Translations under genes and position numbers: made by a program
Assembly (NCBI GenBank): GCA_045634365.1
Contig: JAZRAC010000071.1
Span: 1-8,680, forward strand
Source of the DNA: HGM04593 sp045634365
Lineage (GTDB): Bacteria; Bacteroidota; Bacteroidia; Bacteroidales; Bacteroidaceae
Direction: 5' to 3'
DNA: 8,680 nt
The notes under the pieces: generated by a model
Told to the model about the DNA's origin: nothing
The model's input: only the letters and a program-made list of their open reading frames with translations
Database searches by the model: none
Shown: piece by piece, positions 1 through 6,735 of the stretch
How the letters are laid out: each line of letters begins with the position of its first letter
Numbering within the stretch: position 1 is the stretch's first letter

Positions 1-141
1 AAAGTGGTTTGAAGAGTACGAAAAGAGTATGCAAAACAAGAGTATCGGAGCGCAAAAGGACACCAAAGCCGCGTTTGCGGTGGCCTTGAAGTATGCAGAA
101 AGCAGGACAAAGGGGAAAGGCACGAAAGACGATGAGAGCAA
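1..141. repeat. Terminal redundancy marking a circular contig (copy 1)
   Basis: These 141 bases are identical, base for base, to 8540-8680. The integrase reading frame continues without a break across the join: the frame that starts at 8271 passes 8541 in the same phase as position 2. This is what a circular molecule looks like when an assembler opens it at an arbitrary place, and 141 is a common largest k-mer size. The unique circle is 8,539 bp. A tandem genomic duplication of the element would give the same picture, so circularity is strongly supported but not proven. Confidence 0.93.
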
Positions 142-916
142 ACCGAAACTTGCAGACGTTGACAAAAATTTCATTCTTGGTTACGTTGACTACTTACGTA
201 ACACTTACAGGAAAAAGAACGGCCAGCCACTATCAGAAAGCACGACAGCCCAATATTTTCAATATCTTGGTTTCGCAATGAAAAAGGCCTATCAACGAGG
301 CTATGTCTCCGAAAATCCATATAGCAGGTTGGAGAGAGAGGACAAACCGAAAGACAGACACGCCAAACGTGAATATCTTGAAATTGATGAAGTACAGAGG
401 TTAATAGATAGTCATTGTGGCAATGAACAAGTGAAACGGGCGTTTCTGTTCAGTTGCTTTTGCGGGTTGAGGTTGTCAGATATTAGGAATCTGACGTGGG
501 GAGGCCTCAAAACCGATGGGGATTCAAACAACGCGATCGATATTCAGAAAACAGGACGGCGCATATATCTGACACTATCCCCGGACGCTCTACACTATTT
601 GCCGGAACGTGGCGCGGCCACCGATGCCGACAAGGTTTTTAACCTACCAGCGGTCAGTTCCGTTGAAGATGATATAGAAGTTTGGCGGCGGCGGGCTGGG
701 ATATCAAAGCACGTCACATTCCATACGGCGCGTCATACCTTTGCAACAATGATGCTGACACTTGGAGCGGACATCTACACAACCAGCAAGCTATTAGGCC
801 ACGCCAATATCCAAACGACACAGATATACGCCGAAATCATTGACAGAAAGAAGCAGGAGGCCGTGAACCTTGTTAAAGGTCACTTCACGCACCAAGAGGA
901 AAGGAGGGCGGAATGA
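1..916 (+). CDS. int: Tyrosine recombinase (integrase), C-terminal part; gene continues from 8271 across the circular junction
   Basis: This is the catalytic part of a site-specific tyrosine recombinase that would integrate and excise the element at the attP near 8043-8067. Joined to the segment from 8271, the protein is 394 residues (8271-8539 plus 1-916), a normal length for Bacteroidota integrases. Numbered on that full protein, all six active-site residues of the family are visible: Arg247 in CGLRLSD, Lys273 in IQKTG, His331 and Arg334 in HTARHTF, His357 in LLGHANI, and the nucleophile Tyr366 in QIYAEI. Residues from about 88 to 205 form the SAM-like core-binding domain. The ATG at 29 is only Met100 of the protein and is not the start. 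The stop TGA overlaps the next gene's ATG (ATGA). The assignment is secure; the exact subfamily is not. Confidence 0.96.
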   Translation, partial: KWFEEYEKSMQNKSIGAQKDTKAAFAVALKYAESRTKGKGTKDDESKPKLADVDKNFILGYVDYLRNTYRKKNGQPLSESTTAQYFQYLGFAMKKAYQRGYVSENPYSRLEREDKPKDRHAKREYLEIDEVQRLIDSHCGNEQVKRAFLFSCFCGLRLSDIRNLTWGGLKTDGDSNNAIDIQKTGRRIYLTLSPDALHYLPERGAATDADKVFNLPAVSSVEDDIEVWRRRAGISKHVTFHTARHTFATMMLTLGADIYTTSKLLGHANIQTTQIYAEIIDRKKQEAVNLVKGHFTHQEERRAE

Positions 917-1686
917 ATCACTATGCAATAGAAAGATTGTTGTATGAAGAGAGCAAAAAACGACCGTACTATTTGAACGAATGGCTGGGCGTTGTCAGAG
1001 ATACGACAGTCGAAAAATATCAAACTATGTTCCAAGTCCGGCAAATTAGGCAGCAGGCGCGAAAAGATTTGATAAGCAAGTATTTTGGCGCGGCTGGTGA
1101 AAGCCTAACGTCAAATATGGAAAATGCCTATATGAACTTGGATAAGATAGGAGGCGTAAACGAGGCGCGGGAAATAGTACGTACCATAAACAAGTATTTA
1201 GGAATGTTCGGTATAATAGCCACACCGAGGGCGCGGGATTTATACGACACATTCCGATTGATGGCAGCACCTCAACGACAGAGCAACACCGACACGAACT
1301 CCCATTTTAACCAACAGTATGAAACAGAATCTTTGAGGGCTGTGTATGAGGAATTGAAAAGCAACGGTTTCTTTTCCGACAAGCGCAACGTCACCGATGA
1401 TTGGCTATACGTCCACACAGGCAACCCCGGGCCAAATCACAATACTTTGATATGGCTTGGAACTCAAAGCGAATTGAAAGACCTTATAAGGCTTATGTAT
1501 GACAGCAGCACCGAACATTCACACAAATGGGCGGTAACGGCAAACTGTTTCGTTGTCGAAGATGGAAACGGAAACCAGCACACCGTGAAAGCAGACAGTA
1601 TCAAAAAACAAGGCACGAAGGGTTCACGGAGTTATGACACTATAAAACAAGCAATTACGAAGCTAAAACCATTCAAAGCACAATAA
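913..1686 (+). CDS. Uncharacterised protein of 257 residues, translationally coupled to the integrase
   Basis: The product is not recognised. It is soluble-looking, with no signal peptide or membrane segment. The N-terminal half (to about residue 120) is basic and predicted helical. The C-terminal half has a pattern I associate only loosely with hypothetical proteins of Bacteroides mobile elements: YEELKSNGFFSD, then WLYVHTG, then IWLGTQSELKDLIRLMY at about residues 179-195, and a basic tail. The start is well supported: ATG at 913 overlaps the integrase stop by 4 bp and follows an AAAGGAGGG ribosome-binding site at 900-908. Being made from the integrase transcript suggests a role in integration, excision or its control, but that is inference. 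No catalytic motif is apparent. Confidence 0.85.
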   Translation: MNHYAIERLLYEESKKRPYYLNEWLGVVRDTTVEKYQTMFQVRQIRQQARKDLISKYFGAAGESLTSNMENAYMNLDKIGGVNEAREIVRTINKYLGMFGIIATPRARDLYDTFRLMAAPQRQSNTDTNSHFNQQYETESLRAVYEELKSNGFFSDKRNVTDDWLYVHTGNPGPNHNTLIWLGTQSELKDLIRLMYDSSTEHSHKWAVTANCFVVEDGNGNQHTVKADSIKKQGTKGSRSYDTIKQAITKLKPFKAQ

Positions 1687-1690
1687 ATAA

Positions 1691-1725
1691 TATAGACGTA
1701 CATATAGACCGTCAATAGGTCTATA
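1691..1725. promoter_or_regulatory. Inverted repeat with an extra half-site, between the 257-residue gene and the xis-like gene
   Basis: TATAGACC (1703-1710) and GGTCTATA (1718-1725) form a perfect 8-bp inverted repeat around a 7-base centre. A third TATAGAC lies 12 bp upstream at 1691-1697. The hairpin is followed by a T-rich run including TTTTTT at about 1740-1745, so it could be a weak terminator for the int operon. The extra, regularly spaced half-site fits an operator better. Confidence 0.5.
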
Positions 1726-1852
1726 ATCCTTTCTTTCAGTTTTTTGTTTCTTGCGGCTTGAAATTGCAAGGGTACGAAGTACGGCGTTATCCGCTGCAAT
1801 CCGGCCACAAAAGGGCGTGACCGTACCACCACACCCCGGGAGGCCGTAACCT

Positions 1853-1860
1853 TATAATTG
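1853..1860 (+). promoter_or_regulatory. Possible -7 box upstream of the xis-like gene
   Basis: TATAATTG lies 8 bases before the ATG at 1869 and matches the Bacteroidota TAnnTTTG box at most positions. No convincing TTTG -33 element is seen at the right distance. If it is used, the leader would be almost absent. The alternative is read-through from the int operon across the inverted repeat at 1703-1725. Confidence 0.25.
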
Positions 1861-1868
1861 TTCAAAAA

Positions 1869-2156
1869 ATGACAAAAATTGAAGAAAGATTAGAAAGACT
1901 TGAAAACCTTGTAGCAGCCAGCGGCAAAGAGATTATGAGCGTGAACGACTTTGTTCTGTTCAGTGGATTAACCAAGAGCCACGTTTACAAGCTGGTTCAC
2001 GAAAGGAAAATCCCACATTTCAAAAGCGCGGGCGGCAAAATGACCTTTTTCCGCAAAGAGGACGTAGTGAATTGGATGTGCGCTCACAGAGTGCCAACGG
2101 CGGCGGAATCGGAACGGGAGGCGGTCGCCTACTGTGTGAACAATCCTATAAATTAG
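1869..2156 (+). CDS. Excisionase-like helix-turn-helix protein (HTH_17 / MerR-like)
   Basis: This 95-residue DNA-binding protein is of the excisionase-like type that usually accompanies integrases in Bacteroidota elements. Residues 1-20 form a short charged heptad-like helix (KIEERLERLENLV). Residues about 22-72 are a winged HTH: MSVNDFVLFSGLTKSHVYKLV is the helix-turn-helix (given here as positions 23-43), then KIPHFKSAGGKMTFFRKEDVVNWM is the wing and last helix at 48-70. Serine or threonine followed by HVYKLV and the FRKEDV end are typical of the family. By analogy it would bind near attP and favour excision, or act as a repressor. The ATG at 1869 has no Shine-Dalgarno, which is common in this phylum; an internal ATG at 1935 is less likely because it would remove the leading helix. 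The stop is 9 bp from the next gene. Confidence 0.85.
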   Translation: MTKIEERLERLENLVAASGKEIMSVNDFVLFSGLTKSHVYKLVHERKIPHFKSAGGKMTFFRKEDVVNWMCAHRVPTAAESEREAVAYCVNNPIN

Positions 2157-2165
2157 GAGGTCGTT

Positions 2166-2678
2166 ATGGGTACGATTCAAAGCAATACAGGAGCAGCCAG
2201 CCCCGCGCCGGAGACAATCAGACAATTCGAGTTGGAGGAATGGAAACGCAGATGCAGCCAAACCACAATGCCAGCAAAGTATTTGCCAAAAAACGTCTAT
2301 ACCGACAAGACGGCCAACGGGCTAACGAAACTTATCATTGCCTATTGTAGGTATATGGGTTGGCACGCAGAACGAATCAACACGCAGGGGCGCGTTATAG
2401 ACAACCGCCGTGAAGTTACGGACATATTAGGCCACCGCCGTATTATAGGCAGCGTCAAACGCATACCAACAGCAGGGGTCAAAGGTAGTGCCGACATTCA
2501 TATTCTCAAAGACGGCAAAGCGGTTTACGTGGAAGTGAAGATAGGTCGCGATCGTCAGAGCGATGCGCAAAAGCAGTATCAGCGCACCGTGGAGGCCGCC
2601 GGGGGGCTTTACGTCATTGTGCGCTGTTTCGCCGACTTTATCGAGCAGGTCGTGAAAGGAGGTGAAGATGAACGGTAA
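2166..2678 (+). CDS. VRR-NUC domain nuclease (PD-(D/E)xK superfamily)
   Basis: The 170-residue product carries a VRR-NUC nuclease fold in its C-terminal half. G107-S-A-D110 supplies the first acidic metal ligand, E123-V-K125 is the ExK motif on the next strand, and Q135 followed by a helix and the GGLYVIVRC strand (146-154) completes the pattern. Residues 1-40 look disordered or helical and are not conserved-looking. VRR-NUC proteins occur as stand-alone enzymes in phages and mobile elements, and some members cleave branched or Holliday-junction DNA. Here the gene could process replication or recombination intermediates of the element. Its exact substrate cannot be read from sequence. The start is supported by AGGAGGT (2155-2161) just before ATG 2166, and the gene overlaps the next by 11 bp. 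Confidence 0.88.
   Translation: MGTIQSNTGAASPAPETIRQFELEEWKRRCSQTTMPAKYLPKNVYTDKTANGLTKLIIAYCRYMGWHAERINTQGRVIDNRREVTDILGHRRIIGSVKRIPTAGVKGSADIHILKDGKAVYVEVKIGRDRQSDAQKQYQRTVEAAGGLYVIVRCFADFIEQVVKGGEDER
2655..2665 (+). promoter_or_regulatory. Perfect ribosome-binding site that fixes the start of the 226-residue gene
   Basis: AAAGGAGGTGA is an exact anti-16S match, 2 bases before ATG 2668 (GGAGG to ATG spacing 5). A GTG at 2662 in the same frame lies inside this site and cannot be the start. A perfect Shine-Dalgarno is unusual in Bacteroidota and suggests strong, coupled translation from within the nuclease gene. Confidence 0.85.
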
Positions 2679-3348
2679 GGATGAAATATGGGGCGATGAT
2701 AGCCCGGGAACGACCACCACTGAATCTAAAGAGCAATATATAAACAAAATCCCGGTATGTTCGTTGGCCGTATTCTATTCGTCACCGTCCGAATGGGTGA
2801 ATAATGTAGATAAGTTTCTTTCAGATAGAGAGAAGTACGAACAATCCTACAAAGGCCAGCCGACATTTTCAATAAAAGCGACAATGTATGAATCAATAAA
2901 AATGAATCCACCTACAACACATAATCAAAAATGGGCTATGTTGGGTTACTTCGCTATCCGTTCAATTGGAGGGAAAAAGCAGACGTTTAAAACAAACTAT
3001 CTACTAATGTTTGCACGGATGGCTGGGTATGCGAGCGCAAAGGATTTGGCCTTTAATGAAATCTTTGATAGATTGGGCGTGGGTGTACGCACGAAACGAG
3101 GGGTCAACTACTACGGACAAAAAATGAAAGAAGCTGTAATGTTGAAGTATGACACAATCCACATCTATACCGCGCCCGGCAAACGTGGGGTTATGATTAT
3201 GCAGGGCGGCGGGTTGCTGAGGGGAGCAGCGTTTGAAGAGTTGGCACTACTATTTCAAAGTGACCGATCAAAGGTTGATGAAATCCGGGAAATGACACGC
3301 AGGGCGCGGGAGAAGGTGAAATCCCAACGAAAACAAGATAATGTGTAA
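2668..3348 (+). CDS. Uncharacterised protein of 226 residues, last gene of the nuclease operon
   Basis: The product is not recognised. It overlaps the nuclease gene by 11 bp and ends just before the repeat-rich AT region. The first 25 residues are acidic and Thr/Ser rich, so probably disordered. Residues about 85-150 look like a compact helical domain (KWAMLGYFAIRSIGGKKQTFKT, positions 88-109, is its best-defined part), followed by a glycine-rich turn (QGGGLLRGAAFEEL, about 178-191). The C-terminal 40 residues are very basic and charged (EMTRRAREKVKSQRK), as in nucleic-acid-binding proteins. Its position beside the iteron-like repeats makes a replication or origin-binding role possible, but no Rep, primase or helicase motif is visible, so this is only a positional guess. 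Confidence 0.85.
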   Translation: MNGKDEIWGDDSPGTTTTESKEQYINKIPVCSLAVFYSSPSEWVNNVDKFLSDREKYEQSYKGQPTFSIKATMYESIKMNPPTTHNQKWAMLGYFAIRSIGGKKQTFKTNYLLMFARMAGYASAKDLAFNEIFDRLGVGVRTKRGVNYYGQKMKEAVMLKYDTIHIYTAPGKRGVMIMQGGGLLRGAAFEELALLFQSDRSKVDEIREMTRRAREKVKSQRKQDNV

Positions 3349-3398
3349 TGTATGATACAAGTATGTGTAAGAGTGTCGTATAATGTGTTGTAGATGAA

Positions 3399-3422
3399 TT
3401 GTATTATGTGTTGTATTATGTA
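3399..3422. repeat. Tandem 12-mer pair in the AT-rich intergenic region
   Basis: TTGTATTATGTG (3399-3410) is followed at once by TTGTATTATGTA (3411-3422), 11 of 12 identical. The surrounding 3349-3425 is strongly biased to G and T on the + strand, with related pieces such as GTATAATGTGTTG. This could be low-complexity DNA of an unwinding region. Confidence 0.75.
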
Positions 3423-3453
3423 TGTAACTTAAACAAAGGATATTAAATAAAGG

Positions 3454-3496
3454 CTTGTAAATAATGACTTGTAAATAATGACTTGTAAATAAATGA
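3454..3496. repeat. Three iteron-like direct repeats
   Basis: CTTGTAAATAATGA occurs at 3454-3467 and 3468-3481 exactly, and at 3482-3496 with one extra A (CTTGTAAATAAATGA). Head-to-tail short repeats in an AT-rich gap, next to an operon, are typical of a replication initiator's iterons or of multi-site operators. No Rep protein is recognised on the element, so the function is open. Confidence 0.85.
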
Positions 3497-3535
3497 CCAT
3501 AAAGAAAGCTTTTAAACAAGGGCAATTAAAGAAAA

Positions 3536-3549
3536 CGCGCATACGCGCG
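3536..3549. repeat. GC-rich hairpin beside the iterons
   Basis: CGCGC (3536-3540) and GCGCG (3545-3549) pair around ATAC. It stands out in an otherwise AT-rich stretch, and no T run follows, so it is not a simple terminator. It could be a protein site or a cruciform. Confidence 0.55.
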
Positions 3550-3613
3550 AACTACAAAACCACGCACGCCCAATTCTTTGATTTAGATAGTTGCCCGGAT
3601 GGGAACTGTTATA

Positions 3614-3632
3614 ATCTTCGAGGCGTGAAGAT
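3614..3632. repeat. Short hairpin ATCTTC / GAAGAT
   Basis: ATCTTC (3614-3619) and GAAGAT (3627-3632) are perfect complements around 7 bases. The preceding TATAAT (3610-3615) could serve as a promoter element. No gene starts immediately downstream; the tail-like gene begins 141 bp later, so this may lie in its leader. Confidence 0.4.
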
Positions 3633-3663
3633 GGATTGATGAATGACAAACCGCCGTTACATA

Positions 3664-3693
3664 CTATTTAAGTTACAATCTATTTAAGTTACA
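3664..3693. repeat. Direct repeat CTATTTAAGTTACA, with an inverted copy at 3423-3433
   Basis: CTATTTAAGTTACA is present exactly at 3664-3677 and 3680-3693, a 16-bp period. TGTAACTTAAA at 3423-3433 is the reverse complement of its 11-base TTTAAGTTACA part. The three sites bracket the iterons and lie 80-350 bp upstream of the tail-like gene, which suits a regulator that loops DNA or an origin-binding protein. Between 3349 and 3772 I see no credible coding region. Confidence 0.75.
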
Positions 3694-3772
3694 TATTGTT
3701 ACCAAATCGAATACCGAACAGCGGTATGAAAAGAACATTGATTTACATTATTAACTGTTAAAGAATCAAATT

Positions 3773-6175
3773 ATGAGCAACTATTTGTATCAAATTTCAG
3801 ACATCGTAAGCGGTGAACATTACACCTGTCTCCACGAGCCGGAGGGCTGGGATGCTTACGGGGTGACATACGGACGTGAAACAGGAATCAGCAATGTTGT
3901 TAAGGGTTACGTGTCACAATGGACATTCGTAAAGGAGGATGCACGCTGGCTGAAATCAAAACTGTTCACAGGAGGCACAAACCGGCGGCTACGTCTCCGA
4001 GTTGTGAACACCGCGAACCTTAGTTCAACACCAATATTGGTGTATGAGGGAGATATAGACCTCACACAAGCCGAATGGGATAGTGTGAAGTTCACGGCAC
4101 CAACCAGCGAGGGCGGTTTCTTCAAGGCTTTGGAGAATAAATGGGATGAAACATTTGATGTGAATTTTGACAGCTACTTGAAATTGAGCGGGGCAACGTT
4201 CGGTGAAGAATGTGACATCAACGGCCTTGAATGCGCAAACCTATTAGTTGAATATCAAAGGGGCGTGTATCAGCAAGTTCACGACTGTTTGTACTTTTTC
4301 CATCACCTTGAAATGAGAACGGAAAGCGAAATGAATGATTATTTTTTGAATGACGTGAACCTGCAATGGTTCCAGCCCTATATTCATGGCAGTTCCGTTT
4401 CAGTCATTGGCAGCTATATAAGCAAGGTTGAAAAAGGCAGCGCGTTTTTTTCGTGTCAAAGAAGATACCTTGACAAACTACAGCTTACATTTGATATCAG
4501 CCTTTCGTGTGTTGTCTCATACCTGGACGCGGCAAACAATCACGATTATAACTGTTGTCATTCATTGGAACTATACGGAGTAAGGCGCGATTTGTTCAAC
4601 GGTGATGCATACATCCGAGCAGCTACGGACGGGAATATCGGCGACACAGCAGGCAGCGTTCAGTTTTATAGACAGCTGGCCACTTGCACTGAAACTGCAA
4701 AGACTTACAAATCAGACGGTGTGCAAAAATGCAAGTATAGTTTGAACTTCAGCAGCGGTGATAATGGTATTGAGTTTGATGATATTGACCTGCATTATGG
4801 AAACGGAATGCTTTTTTTCCTTGTTGTTCGTCTCGATCATGGAGTAAAGGTCGGCAACAATACCCACGCCTTCAGTGGAAAAGGCAGCACCATTGATGTA
4901 CAGGTGTGCAAAAACGAAATGAATGTTTCATACAAACTCCAACTAAACAAAGATGTAACCATCGCAGCCGTACCAGCTGCAACGGTGTTCAAATCCTTGA
5001 TTGAAAACATAAGCGGTGGTCGATACAATGTAACCACAAATACAACAGCATTTGAGGCGGTGGCCGCTGGCGACTTGTTGACCGCTGGAGAGGGTATGAG
5101 AAACAAACCGAACCCAGCAAGGGTGTTTAATTTGCACGGCAAACTGACTACATCTTTGGCCGAGTTTCTGAAATATGCATACGCCGTGTACGGCTACCAG
5201 TTAGGGGTGAACAGGAACGGCAACACCTACACTGTCTATTTGGCTCATTTCACAGAACTTTATGAGAAAAACACCGTCATAAAAAGTGTTAAACACTTCA
5301 ACGAACTACAGTGTTCGGTGAACCGTGATATGTTGTATTCGTCAATCCGTATTGGCTACGACACCGACAGCGACATTTTCGATGGCGTGAACGAATACAA
5401 TTGCATACAGGTTTGGCAAACACCTAACACAGAGATAGAGGGTAATGAACTTGACTTGACATCACCATACAACGCATCATCGAAAGCCGTTGAAACATTC
5501 CTGTTCAAATATTGGCCGGAATGGGGCGACACGAACCGCGAGGAGACAGATATTTACCTTATCCACGGCGAACTGTCAGGAACATACCCACCGAACCCGA
5601 CTTCTAACTCAACGGTTATTCCCGGCAATCTATATACACTTGACCGCCATATCAAAGCCATCGCGGGCGTTGACTATCCCGACACCCAGTGGAATTTAAA
5701 GTACACGCCAAAACGGATGATAACGGCTCATTCATTGGAATTGAACAGCTATTTTGCAATGGATGCCGGACAAAGAATCACATTACTAACTTGCAACTTA
5801 AACAAAAGCCTTGTTTCGTATGACGGGACACCACCTGCAGGATGGCAGCTGACACCCGTAACGCCCGGCACCATTGTTCCGACAGAACACCACGGCTTTC
5901 ATTTCCCAGCAGGGAGTATCATTGAGGCTACAGACATAACCATCGGCACAGAACACCGCTTTGTCCCAATGACAGCGGAATTTATCGCCATCGCGGGTAA
6001 AGATTGGATCGAACGGATAGAAACCGCGAGACTTGGTGTTATAGTCCTTGACATTGGAGACAGAACCATACGGGGCTACATTGCCGCTGGTGACAGTTCC
6101 GTAACCATCAATCCGATTAAGACATCAGCGAGCGAGTTTACTATATTGCTGACCGATATTCCAACAGATTTATAA
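3773..6175 (+). CDS. Phage tail-like structural protein (putative tail-tip/baseplate protein of Bacteroidota phage type)
   Basis: This 800-residue protein is the largest on the element, over a quarter of it. It has no signal peptide or transmembrane segment and is mostly predicted beta. The pattern matches what I know of Bacteroidota phage tail proteins. The N-terminal domain ends with a strand pair around LVYEGDIDL (about 88-96) and a WDETFDV boundary near 124-130. A central segment has LAEFLKYAYAVYGYQLGV (about 461-478), then the LYSSIRIGYDTDSD strand (IRIGY at 525-529) and a GVNEYN turn with LDLTSPYNAS. The last 130 residues look like small beta modules. In such phages these proteins sit at the tail tip and may contact the host. 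No other virion gene is present, so it would have to join a helper's tail or act alone. No Shine-Dalgarno precedes ATG 3773; TTAACTGTTAA (3751-3761) lies just upstream. The family call is from recall, not a search. Confidence 0.7.
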   Translation: MSNYLYQISDIVSGEHYTCLHEPEGWDAYGVTYGRETGISNVVKGYVSQWTFVKEDARWLKSKLFTGGTNRRLRLRVVNTANLSSTPILVYEGDIDLTQAEWDSVKFTAPTSEGGFFKALENKWDETFDVNFDSYLKLSGATFGEECDINGLECANLLVEYQRGVYQQVHDCLYFFHHLEMRTESEMNDYFLNDVNLQWFQPYIHGSSVSVIGSYISKVEKGSAFFSCQRRYLDKLQLTFDISLSCVVSYLDAANNHDYNCCHSLELYGVRRDLFNGDAYIRAATDGNIGDTAGSVQFYRQLATCTETAKTYKSDGVQKCKYSLNFSSGDNGIEFDDIDLHYGNGMLFFLVVRLDHGVKVGNNTHAFSGKGSTIDVQVCKNEMNVSYKLQLNKDVTIAAVPAATVFKSLIENISGGRYNVTTNTTAFEAVAAGDLLTAGEGMRNKPNPARVFNLHGKLTTSLAEFLKYAYAVYGYQLGVNRNGNTYTVYLAHFTELYEKNTVIKSVKHFNELQCSVNRDMLYSSIRIGYDTDSDIFDGVNEYNCIQVWQTPNTEIEGNELDLTSPYNASSKAVETFLFKYWPEWGDTNREETDIYLIHGELSGTYPPNPTSNSTVIPGNLYTLDRHIKAIAGVDYPDTQWNLKYTPKRMITAHSLELNSYFAMDAGQRITLLTCNLNKSLVSYDGTPPAGWQLTPVTPGTIVPTEHHGFHFPAGSIIEATDITIGTEHRFVPMTAEFIAIAGKDWIERIETARLGVIVLDIGDRTIRGYIAAGDSSVTINPIKTSASEFTILLTDIPTDL

Positions 6176-6233
6176 CCAATAAATTACAACGAAAAATTTT
6201 ACAAATTTAACACTGTATAAGAGACATAAAAAG

Positions 6234-6518
6234 ATGAATATTGCAGAAAAAATCAACAAAGGTGAAGTCCGCAACCTCATCAACGTGGACTGGGAAAAGG
6301 AAACCAATTACGACCTTGTCAAAATCTCCGAGATAGTATGGGCTATTGAAGGAATGGCGGTGCGAACCGCAACCATAGACTGTATTTCGGCACAATACCG
6401 CATACGCGCTAACGTGTTCGGGGACATTGACTTTCTGCAACGTCTGGACATCCTAAAGAACCAAGTGACCAACTACCGGGATTATGATGTGAAGACGCTG
6501 CAGCAACGCAAGGTTTGA
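6234..6518 (+). CDS. Uncharacterised 94-residue protein downstream of the tail-like gene
   Basis: The product is not recognised. It is soluble, with no cysteine motif or membrane segment, and predicted mainly helical: residues 25-60 (YDLVKISEIVWAIEGMAVRT and on) and 67-82 (LQRLDILKNQVTNYRD) form two amphipathic helices. It starts 58 bp after the tail-like gene with no terminator between, and terminator 6559-6595 follows its stop, so the two are probably one operon. A helper role for the tail-like protein, such as chaperone or assembly factor, would fit this position but is only inference. The ATG at 6234 has no strong ribosome-binding site. Confidence 0.7.
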   Translation: MNIAEKINKGEVRNLINVDWEKETNYDLVKISEIVWAIEGMAVRTATIDCISAQYRIRANVFGDIDFLQRLDILKNQVTNYRDYDVKTLQQRKV

Positions 6519-6527
6519 AATTTTGTG

Positions 6528-6591
6528 TATCTTTGCACGCCCGATCCCCAAAGGGCGCACCCCGTCTGTTTCTCGTCCATTCAGGCGGGGT
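6528..6591 (+). ncRNA. Candidate short RNA between a TATCTTTG box and a terminator
   Basis: TATCTTTG (6528-6535) is a perfect TAnnTTTG -7 box. A start about 7 bases later would give an RNA of about 50 nt ending at the terminator hairpin. A further small stem, CGCCC (6538-6542) with GGGCG (6553-6557), may be partly inside the transcript. No good TTTG -33 box is present at the usual 19-21 base distance, so the promoter is weak or false. The simpler reading is that only the terminator is real. Confidence 0.35.
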
Positions 6592-6600
6592 TTTTCGTTT
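6559..6600 (+). terminator. Rho-independent terminator after the tail-like operon
   Basis: ACCCCGTCTG (6559-6568) pairs with CAGGCGGGGT (6582-6591) over 10 bp with one G-T wobble, around a 13-base loop, and is followed by TTTTTCGTTTT. It is the strongest terminator in the window and closes the 3773-6518 operon. Confidence 0.9.
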
Positions 6601-6661
6601 TCTCTCTTTGTCTGCAAAAAGCATCAAGGCTGCAATTGGTCAATAACATACCATAGCAAGA

Positions 6662-6729
6662 CTTGACAAATTTGACACCCTAAAAGGGGAACAAACTGGA
6701 CAAATCGGACACCCTAAAAGGGAGCAAAT
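6662..6729. repeat. Two 34-bp imperfect tandem repeats, each with a CCCTAAAAGGG palindrome
   Basis: Units at 6662-6695 and 6696-6729 share GACAAAT and a central GACACCCTAAAAGGG and differ at a handful of positions. Each holds the near-palindrome CCCTAAAAGGG. A partial inverted copy, TTAGGGTGTCGG, sits at 6903-6914. Spacing of about three helical turns suits co-operative protein binding, as in an origin or operator. Confidence 0.75.
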
Positions 6730-6735
6730 CAGGCT

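Noticed and set aside
29..916. Integrase starting at ATG 29 (295 residues)
   Set aside because: The frame is open upstream across the circular join to ATG 8271, which adds the expected N-terminal arm-binding domain; ATG 29 is an internal methionine.
2662..2667. GTG start at 2662 for the 226-residue protein
   Set aside because: The codon lies inside the Shine-Dalgarno AAAGGAGGTGA; ATG 2668 is at the correct spacing.
3454..3496. CRISPR array
   Set aside because: The 14/15-bp repeats are head to tail with no spacers, and no cas gene is present.
3349..3772. Origin of conjugative transfer
   Set aside because: No relaxase or mobilisation protein is recognisable on the element, and no nick-site consensus is evident; hairpins alone do not support it.
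3773..6175. Target gene of a diversity-generating retroelement
   Set aside because: There is no reverse transcriptase and no template repeat matching the end of the gene.
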